A DNA stretch of 64,000 nucleotides from CAZPMT01 sp964587655 (GTDB taxonomy: Bacteria; Hydrogenedentota; Hydrogenedentia; Hydrogenedentales; SLHB01). The position numbers and the translations under genes are program-made. Location: the NCBI GenBank assembly GCA_964587655.1, contig CAZPMT010000009.1:23429-87428 (forward strand), written 5' to 3'. The notes beneath the pieces were generated by a model. It was given only the letters and a program-made list of their open reading frames with translations. It searched no databases and was not told the origin of the DNA. Shown one piece after another: positions 51,134 to 58,107 of the stretch (position 1 is its first letter; every line of letters begins with the position of its first letter).

Positions 51134-52453
51134 ATGGGCACGCATTCCGAAGATGTGAGCGATTCTCCGAGCGTCTCGCGCCGGGAGTTTCTGGCCGGGG
51201 CCGCGGCGGCGCTTTCAGGACCTCAACTTGTCCGGGCTGCGGTCTTGGGCCGGAGTGGCGTGGCTCCGAGCGAGCGTATCGGGTTGGGTTTCATTGGCGT
51301 GGGCAGCAGGGGCACGGATCATGTGCGCACTTTGCTTGGATATCCTGAAACGCAAATTCTGGCCGTTTGCGACCCGTACCGTTCCAAGTGCGAGAACATA
51401 AAGAGAGTGGTTGACAGCCACTATGCCGGCCAGGGCGGAACGTACAATGGCTGCGCCATCCATCAGGACTTCCGTGAACTCCTGGCCCGCGACGATATTG
51501 ACGCGGTCGTCATCGCGTCGCCGGAAAACTGGCACGCTCTCCATGGTGCGATGGCCGCCGCGGCGGGCAAGGATGTCTATGGGGAGAAGGCCCTGACGTT
51601 GACGGTGGCCGAGGGGCAGGCGCTGATCAAGGCGGTGCGTCGGAACGGGCGTGTGTTTCAGGTGGGCACGCAACAACGTTCGAGCCGGAACTTCCGGTTC
51701 GCGTGCGAGCTGGCCCGCAACGGCTACTTGGGCAAGTTGCGCACCGTCAAGGTCGGTGTGCCCGGCGGGCGCTCCTTGCCGGAGGCGCCTCCGACGCCGC
51801 CCCCTCCGGACCTTGACTATGAGATGTGGCTCGGACCCGCGCCCTACACGCCGCACAATGATCTGAAAGGCAGCTTCAACTGGTATTTCATCGCCGATTA
51901 CTGCGCGGGATGGATCCAATCCTGGGGCGTGCACCACGTCGACATCGCCCAATGGGGTGCGCCGAAGCTCACCAGTGGCAAGCTGAAAGTGAAAGGCGCC
52001 GCGGTGTTCCCCAGAAACGGACTCGCCGATACGTCCGTCACTTGGAGGGTCGAGTATCGGACTGAGGACGGCCTTCTATTGATCTTCTCAGACGACGGTC
52101 AGCAAAAGCACGGTTGCCGGTTTGAGGGCGACGCGGGATGGGTGCTGGTCAATCGCGAGGGTATATGGGCTGAGCCCGCTTCGATACTCGCGGCGACGAT
52201 CATGCCGAACGAAGAGCACTTGTACGAGTCCGAGAACCACCACGCCAATTTCATTCAGTGCATCCGGACCCGGCGCGATCCCGCTGCTCCGATCGAATCA
52301 GGCCATTCCGCGACAACCCTCACGCTGATAGGCGATATCGCCACGCGGCTGGGCCGGGAACTGACGTGGGATTGGGCCGCCGAGCGGTTCGTGGATGACG
52401 ATGACGGCAATCGCATGCTGAAACGTCCGATGCGAAGCCCGTGGCGCATATGA
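51134..52453 (+). CDS. Tat-exported Gfo/Idh/MocA-family oxidoreductase
   Basis: A 439-residue exported oxidoreductase. The twin-arginine signal is SVSRREFLAGAAAALSGPQLV, so it folds in the cytoplasm with its NAD(P) and crosses the membrane through Tat. Mature part: Rossmann IGLGFIGVGSRGTDHVRTLL, then VVIASPENWHALHGAMAAAAGKDVYGEKALTLTVAEG (EK of the conserved E-K-P-type motif), and the substrate-side WFIADYCAGW with WGVHHVDIAQWG. ATG 51134 is chosen because the Tat signal begins soon after; a longer frame includes an RHS fragment. Substrate, probably a sugar or cyclitol, not identifiable. Confidence 0.87.
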   Translation: MGTHSEDVSDSPSVSRREFLAGAAAALSGPQLVRAAVLGRSGVAPSERIGLGFIGVGSRGTDHVRTLLGYPETQILAVCDPYRSKCENIKRVVDSHYAGQGGTYNGCAIHQDFRELLARDDIDAVVIASPENWHALHGAMAAAAGKDVYGEKALTLTVAEGQALIKAVRRNGRVFQVGTQQRSSRNFRFACELARNGYLGKLRTVKVGVPGGRSLPEAPPTPPPPDLDYEMWLGPAPYTPHNDLKGSFNWYFIADYCAGWIQSWGVHHVDIAQWGAPKLTSGKLKVKGAAVFPRNGLADTSVTWRVEYRTEDGLLLIFSDDGQQKHGCRFEGDAGWVLVNREGIWAEPASILAATIMPNEEHLYESENHHANFIQCIRTRRDPAAPIESGHSATTLTLIGDIATRLGRELTWDWAAERFVDDDDGNRMLKRPMRSPWRI

Positions 52454-52473
52454 CGATGAAGCACTAATGTACT

Positions 52474-52504
52474 GAAAGATACTGCAATTCTGAGTCGGTA
52501 CACT
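52474..52504. repeat. Dispersed intergenic repeat, copy 2 (of 2)
   Basis: Contains CAATTCTGAGTCGGTACACT, the near reverse complement of 9511-9530. It begins 21 bases after the Gfo/Idh stop, between convergent genes. Confidence 0.6.
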
Positions 52505-52543
52505 ATAAGCTGAGCCGACTTGCCCGCGGGCGCATCAGGAGGG

Positions 52544-53989
52544 TCAGGGGTGCGCGGGTGTTCGCTGGCGCAGGATGTCCCAATAGGCGCCGCGCGCGCC
52601 GCTGCGGATTGCCTGGGTGAGCACGGAGTTATCGTTGTAGTTGTAATTCCCGTCGATTTGCGCAGGGTCGGCGTGGAAGAACCGGCGATCTCCGTCGACT
52701 AGCGAAGAAACGTAGCGGTGGATCTCCGCGCCGATACGCGCGTCAACGTAGAATATGGGCCGCAACAGATCCTCGTTGCCTTCGATCGTTCCGTGCAGAT
52801 GCGGGTTGTTGTCGAGTCGGCCCTGCGCTTTCACGTGCCGCGCCAGCGCCGTGTGAGGATACACTCGGACGCCGCAGGAAAGGCCAACGCAATCCGGGTC
52901 CAGTTTCTGAACAAAGTCGATCGCACGCGCGATGCTTTCCTTGGTTTCTCCGGGCGAACCGAGAAGCATATCGAACATGACCGTGATGCCCGCGTCCCGA
53001 CAGGCTTCGCGCGTAGTCCGCAGTTCCTCCGGACCGTAAGAACGGCCCAGCCGCCGAAGCATATCGGCGTCCGCGTGATCCACGCCGAAGTTGATCCCGA
53101 CGCAACCGGCGCGCGCCATGACGTGCGCGAGATCGCGGTCGAACGGGTGCGGCGAGGCATACGTGTACCATTTGATGGCGGTGGCGGCGCCGGAATCAAT
53201 CAGCGCGCGGCAAACACCGGCGGCGTGTTCCGGCGGCAGGTTGAACTCGCAGTCGCAAAGGTGGAACACGTTGATCCCCAGATCAAGGAGATCCCGGGCC
53301 TCGTCGACGACCGACTCGGGAGATCTCAAGCGAATCCGAGTCCCTTTCGATAGCGGATCCACGCAGTATACGCAAGCGCCGTCGCAGCCGCGTTTGGTTT
53401 CGATGCCGGCCTGGCCTCCTTCCGCGAAGTAGCGCGCGTTGTCAAGGAATCGGCGTTTCGGGACGGGCATGCGGCTGAGGTCGGGCGGCGCGGGTTTGAC
53501 CACTGCAATAGCCGCTTGCGAAGGACGGTACGTCAGCCCGGGCACATCGCCGGCCTCGGACCGGCTTGAGAGCCGATCCAGCAGCAGCGCGAAAGCCTCC
53601 TCGCCGTCTCCGGCGATCCCATAGTCAGCCCCGGTGTAACCGAGGATCTCGCGCGGCGCGCACGAGAAACCTATCCCGCCGAGGACGATGGGAGCGTCCG
53701 TGTGCGATTGGATGTGGCGTATCATCGCGGTGGTCATATCGAGAATGAAGTCCTGACTCGCGAAATACGCGTCATCGATGTTCCGCGCGGAGACGCCGAC
53801 GGCCAGCGGGCGCGCTCCCTCGAGCGCCGTGCACAGCGCCGCTTCCCAGTCCTTCGAGAAGGTCAGATCGCAGAGAACGGGGTCATATCCGTTGCGCGCC
53901 AGATCCGCCGCGATATACTCCAAGCCGATTGGGGCAACCGGCGGCAACATCCGATTCGGGTTGACGAGCAATACTCGAGGACGATTCAT
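52544..53989 (-). CDS. B12-binding radical SAM protein
   Basis: A 481-residue class B-type radical SAM protein. The N-terminus is a cobalamin-binding Rossmann domain (RVLLVNPNRMLPPVAPIGLEYIAADLARNGYDPVLCDLTF, recognisable from PIGLEYIAADL; PIVLGGIGFSC). The radical SAM cluster motif is KRGCDGACVYCVDPLSKG (CxxxCxxC). Downstream are CVGINFGVDHADADMLRRLGRSYGPEELR and MLLGSPGETKESIARAI, standard for the superfamily. Family members methylate unreactive carbons or rearrange substrates. ATG 53989 starts the conserved domain. No clear pathway partner is adjacent. Confidence 0.87.
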   Translation of the reverse strand: MNRPRVLLVNPNRMLPPVAPIGLEYIAADLARNGYDPVLCDLTFSKDWEAALCTALEGARPLAVGVSARNIDDAYFASQDFILDMTTAMIRHIQSHTDAPIVLGGIGFSCAPREILGYTGADYGIAGDGEEAFALLLDRLSSRSEAGDVPGLTYRPSQAAIAVVKPAPPDLSRMPVPKRRFLDNARYFAEGGQAGIETKRGCDGACVYCVDPLSKGTRIRLRSPESVVDEARDLLDLGINVFHLCDCEFNLPPEHAAGVCRALIDSGAATAIKWYTYASPHPFDRDLAHVMARAGCVGINFGVDHADADMLRRLGRSYGPEELRTTREACRDAGITVMFDMLLGSPGETKESIARAIDFVQKLDPDCVGLSCGVRVYPHTALARHVKAQGRLDNNPHLHGTIEGNEDLLRPIFYVDARIGAEIHRYVSSLVDGDRRFFHADPAQIDGNYNYNDNSVLTQAIRSGARGAYWDILRQRTPAHP

Positions 53990-54014
53990 GGCGCAGGAAC
54001 TTCCGAGGGTCCGA

Positions 54015-54048
54015 TTGTGTTGCTGTGCGCCGCTGACTATAGCATAAT
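54015..54048. promoter_or_regulatory. Divergent promoter region
   Basis: Plus strand: TTGCTG (54020-54025), 17-base spacer, CATAAT (54043-54048). Minus strand: an extended -10, TGCTATAGT, at 54036-54044. These would serve the secreted protein gene at 54114 and the radical SAM gene at 53989. Confidence 0.4.
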
Positions 54049-54113
54049 GTCTGACAAGCGCACATCGGGATTCCGCGGCGGGCAGCGTCCGCGAACCACG
54101 GAAGGGATAGCTG

Positions 54114-55073
54114 ATGGTATCGAAGGCGGTTGTGCTGGGACTATTGGGGGTATTGTGTATGAGTGGCGTTGCATTCGCGGGAGAAGGCCCGCCCGTCATC
54201 AAGAAGCTCGGGACGATTGACTGCGACATGGTGGAGACGACGCCGGTCGTCTTGCACGGCAAACTCTACCGCTTCGAGTACGTCCGCGACAATTACAAAC
54301 CCAACACTACCGGAAAGTCATATTTCCGCTTTATCGACGTCGCGTCGGGCGAGGCGACAGCCCCGTTCGCACGCGGATACCATCTCGGCAGCGCGTTCGT
54401 GGATGGCGAGACCGTGTACGTGTATGGGGTGAGCAACTGGGGCGGGCCGCACGTCCACGTCTTCTGGTCGACCGACCTGCGCGAGTGGAAAGACCAGACC
54501 GCCATGGAACTGCCCGGGTGGGAGATCTTCAACACGTCCGTCTGCAAAGGACGCGGGGCGTACGTCATGGCTTTCGAGATCGGCGCACCCAAAGAGGAGA
54601 CGGGTAATCCATTTACCATGCGGTTTGCCGTGTCTGACGATCTGCGCGCATGGCGGCTGACTCCCAAGGAATGCGTTTACACCAAAGAGCGGTATTCGGC
54701 ATGTCCCTCGCTCCGTTTCCTTGATGATCGGTATTACATGGTCTATCTCGAAGCGTATCCCGGACCCTTGTACGCGCCGCATATCGTCCGATCGAAGGAC
54801 CTGATCGCCTGGGAGGATAGTCCCTTCAAACCCATTATGAAACACTCCGGCGAGGACAAGAAGATCGCAAATCCGAAGCTGACCGAGACCGAACGCAAGC
54901 GCATCGCCGGCGCGGTGGACATCAACAACTCCGACTTGGATTTCTGCGAGTTTCAGGGGAAGACCGTCATCAACTACTCGTGGGGCAATCAGACCGGCAT
55001 CGAGCATTTGGCCGAGGCGGTCTTCGATGGAACCGAAGCCGATTTCTTGCGGGGCTTTTTCCCAAATCGCTAA
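54114..55073 (+). CDS. Secreted beta-propeller, glycosidase-like (GH43/GH32-type fold)
   Basis: A 319-residue exported protein; the signal peptide is MVSKAVVLGLLGVLCMSGVAFA. The rest is a repeated beta-propeller with FWSTDLREWKDQT, FAVSDDLRAWRLT and VRSKDLIAWEDS, the S-x-D-L-x-x-W blades typical of five-bladed glycosidases. A catalytic triad of acidic residues cannot be assigned safely, so activity is uncertain. GAAGGGA precedes ATG 54114. First of a run of same-strand genes for carbohydrate or surface functions. Confidence 0.7.
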   Translation: MVSKAVVLGLLGVLCMSGVAFAGEGPPVIKKLGTIDCDMVETTPVVLHGKLYRFEYVRDNYKPNTTGKSYFRFIDVASGEATAPFARGYHLGSAFVDGETVYVYGVSNWGGPHVHVFWSTDLREWKDQTAMELPGWEIFNTSVCKGRGAYVMAFEIGAPKEETGNPFTMRFAVSDDLRAWRLTPKECVYTKERYSACPSLRFLDDRYYMVYLEAYPGPLYAPHIVRSKDLIAWEDSPFKPIMKHSGEDKKIANPKLTETERKRIAGAVDINNSDLDFCEFQGKTVINYSWGNQTGIEHLAEAVFDGTEADFLRGFFPNR

Positions 55074-55271
55074 GGGACATTCCGAGGTCTCAGAGTAGGG
55101 AGGGGCTTTGATGCCCTTCGCGGGAATGACGCAGCGTTCCAGACTCATTGAGAGAATGGGCGTATTGCGACGGCATTTCTTCACGAGCTCTCAGGTAAGG
55201 AAGACACTACAGCGCGGCATAGCCGCAACCAATAGGATCGGAACAAGGAATCGTGTAAGGAGAAGATCGTT

Positions 55272-56765
55272 TTGTCAAACGCCATCCGTATCCATCCACA
55301 GAACCCGAAGTACTTCGAGTTTCGCGATAAGCCGTTCGCGTTCATCACCGCCACGGAACATTATGGAGCGGTAATGAACCGTCCTTTTCGGTATGAACGT
55401 TATCTGGCGGACGCCGCGGAGAAGTCGATGACGCTCACGCGCCTGTTTTGCCTGTTTCGCGAACTGCAGAGCCCCGTCAATCCTTACAGCACGTGCAAAC
55501 CGGAGTCGCCCGACTACGTTGCCCCATTCCGGCGGACCGGTCCCGGCCGCGCACTCGATGGAGAACCGAAATTCGACCTTGACCAGTGGAACCCCGAGTT
55601 CTTTGAGCGGCTCCACGGGTTCCTCTCGCTTGCGTCCGAGTACGGCATCGTCGTCGAAGTCGTTCTTCTCAGCAATACGTACGAATCGCGGATCTGGGCT
55701 CTGAACCCGTTGCATGCGGGCAATAACATCAATGGCCTGCCCGAGATCGACTGGACAGATTACATAACCCAACGTCATCCTGCGGTTTTCGAGCGCCAGG
55801 CCGCGCACGTCCGAAAGATTGTTCAAGAAACGAATCGGTATGACAACGTCATTTACGAAATCTGTAACGAACCCGGCGGCGGCTTTCCCGGCGTTGACGG
55901 GGCGCCGTCTCCGGAAGAAGTTGATGAGTGGCAGATGGCTCTCGCCACAGTTTGTCAAACCCCGACAAACTGTGGGGTGATTCGCGATGCGGAGAAGGAA
56001 CTCCCCAACAAACACCTTATTGCCGGACATGAAGCTTTCACGTATCACCCGTGGTCGCACCCGGCTGACAAATCGTTTGGGAAGTCATTCCTTGACATCG
56101 TCAATATTCATCCCTTGCCCGGGATCGGCTATCGCGGCAACGACTATGACATGGGTGCTTTCATGTCAAAACAGTTGTGTCTTCGTGCGCTCCGCGACTT
56201 CTGCCTGGACACGTTCCATGAGCAAAAGCCGCTCAACCTGGATGAGGATAACGCGGCCAGTCAGTACAAGGACGTTGACGGATGGACCATCCACAGGAAA
56301 CGCGCGTGGACTGCGCTGATGAGCGGTTCACACTACGATTACATCGATTTCTCGATCATCAACTATTGCGAGACCGGAACGATCGAGTCACAACGCCAGA
56401 TCCGTTCCTGGATGAAGCACCTCTCGGATTTTGTCCATTCGGTCGATCTTGCGCGGGCCACGCCGCTGCGGAACCGGCTGAAAGAACAGCCTCCCCATAC
56501 CTGCGCGTCGATCTTTGCCGTTGAGAAAGAGGACTACTGCATTTACCTCGCGGACGAACGTGAGTTGGATGATCCGGGCGCAGGACAAACGATAAATGGA
56601 GCCATCGCGTTGGCGTTGCCCGAAGGTTTGTACCGCGCGACGACATTCTCTCCCGTCACCGGCCTCTATTCTCCCTGGGTTCACGTCGCGGGAGGAGTCG
56701 ATACTCGTTTCCTAGTGCCGGATTTCTCGCACGATCTCGTCCTTCGGATCGCGAGTGCATCATGA
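55272..56765 (+). CDS. Clan GH-A glycoside hydrolase-like protein (cellulase-like TIM barrel), with a palindrome inserted in frame
   Basis: A 497-residue protein with no clear signal peptide. The barrel has IYEICNEPGGGFPGVDG (the N-E-P acid/base, Glu) and LNLDEDNAA as a possible nucleophile strand, with HPLPGIGYRG between. Start is TTG 55272 preceded by AAGGAG. Residues 225-235 (ATVCQTPTNCG) come from a 31-bp palindromic repeat; the frame is kept, so the enzyme may tolerate a loop insertion between EWQMAL and VIRDAEKEL. Which family (GH5-like or another) cannot be settled here. Confidence 0.72.
   Translation: MSNAIRIHPQNPKYFEFRDKPFAFITATEHYGAVMNRPFRYERYLADAAEKSMTLTRLFCLFRELQSPVNPYSTCKPESPDYVAPFRRTGPGRALDGEPKFDLDQWNPEFFERLHGFLSLASEYGIVVEVVLLSNTYESRIWALNPLHAGNNINGLPEIDWTDYITQRHPAVFERQAAHVRKIVQETNRYDNVIYEICNEPGGGFPGVDGAPSPEEVDEWQMALATVCQTPTNCGVIRDAEKELPNKHLIAGHEAFTYHPWSHPADKSFGKSFLDIVNIHPLPGIGYRGNDYDMGAFMSKQLCLRALRDFCLDTFHEQKPLNLDEDNAASQYKDVDGWTIHRKRAWTALMSGSHYDYIDFSIINYCETGTIESQRQIRSWMKHLSDFVHSVDLARATPLRNRLKEQPPHTCASIFAVEKEDYCIYLADERELDDPGAGQTINGAIALALPEGLYRATTFSPVTGLYSPWVHVAGGVDTRFLVPDFSHDLVLRIASAS
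55945..55975. repeat. Dispersed palindrome, CACAGTTTGTC family, copy 3, inside a gene
   Basis: CCACAGTTTGTC and GACAAACTGTGG form a perfect 12-bp stem with a 7-base loop (AAACCCC). In frame within the GH-A-like gene. It lacks the extra half-sites of copies 1 and 2. Confidence 0.88.
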
Positions 56766-56817
56766 ATGAATACCATGGTGATGCAATAAGAACCTGACTT
56801 GTGAAGAGGTGTACTTA

Positions 56818-58107
56818 GTGAAGATCTGGATACGGCACATTTCGTCGATAGCGTTGATTCTCTTGTTCTCGGCATTCTGCGCGATATTGCCTGACGGCGT
56901 TTCAGTTAGGGCTGAAACGGTGACTCAGCCCACGCTGTTGTGGACCTATCAGGCGGGCAGCCGGATCTATGCGTCCCCGGTCGTGGCGGATCTGAGCGGG
57001 AAGCCGGGCCTGGAAATCCTCGTCGAGTCCAGCGAAGAGCGCAAGCTTATTTGTCTCAGTGCGAATCGCGAGGAGCTTTGGACGTACAAGGACTTCACGC
57101 TTCGCATTACGGGCACGCCCACGGCCGGCGACCTCGATGGCGACGGCAAACCGGAAATCCTGGTGACCACGCGCAATGACGGCGTCGTGTGCTTGAGCGC
57201 CGAGGGCGCCGTCCGTTGGAAGACGCAGATCGAGGAAGGCATTCCCTGGGGCAACGCCGCGATTGCGGATACCGATCACGATGGCGTGCACGAAGTCTAC
57301 TGGATATCGACTTCGGGCCAACTGGAACGCCGCAATGGTGACGGCACGCTTGTGTGGGAGCGTCACATGCCGCGCCCGGGATCTGAAGGGCCGCCGGCCG
57401 TGGGCGACGTCAATGGCGACGGCCGAGGGGAGATCGTGTTTTGCGGCGGCCCCAATTCAGTGTTCTGCGTTGACAACAAAGGCGAGGAAGTGTGGACATT
57501 CCGAGGCGCGGCGACATTTAACAACGGCCCCGTGATCGCCGACGTGATGGGGATGCCGGCCCCCGAGGTCTTCGTAGCGTCCAGTGACGGCGTTTTCTAC
57601 TGTCTCGATGGAAAGACCGGTACGTGCGTGTGGAATCATCGTACGTTTCCAGGGCGCATCGACACAACCGTTGCCGCGGGCGATATCGATGGTGACGGGG
57701 CTTGCGAAGTCCTTTACGGTGACGGACGCGGATATCTCTACTGCCTCAGCAGCCGCGGAGAGGAGAAGTGGTGTTTCAAGGCGGGGGATTGGATTGAAAG
57801 CGCGCCGGCGCTGGGCGACGTGGATGGTGACGGCGAGATCGAGGCGATCTTCGGTGCGGCAAACGGAAACGTGTACTGTCTGTCGAGCCGTGGTGCGCTC
57901 AAGTGGTGCTTTCCCACCAAGAAACGCATCGCGGCGTCTCCCACGCTCTGCGACTGTGATCAGGACGGGCGTGTGGAGATCCTCATCCCGTCCCACAGCG
58001 GCGACCTTTACTGTTTCACGTGTGGCGGCCCCTGGAAACCCGAAAAGATCCTGTGGCCGTGCCGACGTTACGACATTCAACAGACTGGATTCCTCCCAAC
58101 GCGATGA
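56818..58107 (+). CDS. Secreted FG-GAP/PQQ-like beta-propeller protein
   Basis: A 429-residue exported protein: signal peptide with hydrophobic core SIALILLFSAFCAILPDG, then a beta-propeller with alternating PQQ-like blades (LLWTYQAGSRIYASPVVADL; VWTFRGAATFNNGPVIADV) and calcium loops of D-x-D-x-D-G type: DLDGDGKPE, DTDHDGVHE, DVNGDGRGE, DIDGDGACE, DVDGDGEIE, DCDQDGRVE. Each is followed by a Cys-Leu-Ser strand (YCLSSRG). No enzymatic residues are evident; probably a binding or surface protein. GTG 56818 has GAAGAGG about 9 bases upstream; GTG 56809 is an alternative. The stop overlaps the GH9 start (ATGA). Confidence 0.8.
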   Translation: MKIWIRHISSIALILLFSAFCAILPDGVSVRAETVTQPTLLWTYQAGSRIYASPVVADLSGKPGLEILVESSEERKLICLSANREELWTYKDFTLRITGTPTAGDLDGDGKPEILVTTRNDGVVCLSAEGAVRWKTQIEEGIPWGNAAIADTDHDGVHEVYWISTSGQLERRNGDGTLVWERHMPRPGSEGPPAVGDVNGDGRGEIVFCGGPNSVFCVDNKGEEVWTFRGAATFNNGPVIADVMGMPAPEVFVASSDGVFYCLDGKTGTCVWNHRTFPGRIDTTVAAGDIDGDGACEVLYGDGRGYLYCLSSRGEEKWCFKAGDWIESAPALGDVDGDGEIEAIFGAANGNVYCLSSRGALKWCFPTKKRIAASPTLCDCDQDGRVEILIPSHSGDLYCFTCGGPWKPEKILWPCRRYDIQQTGFLPTR

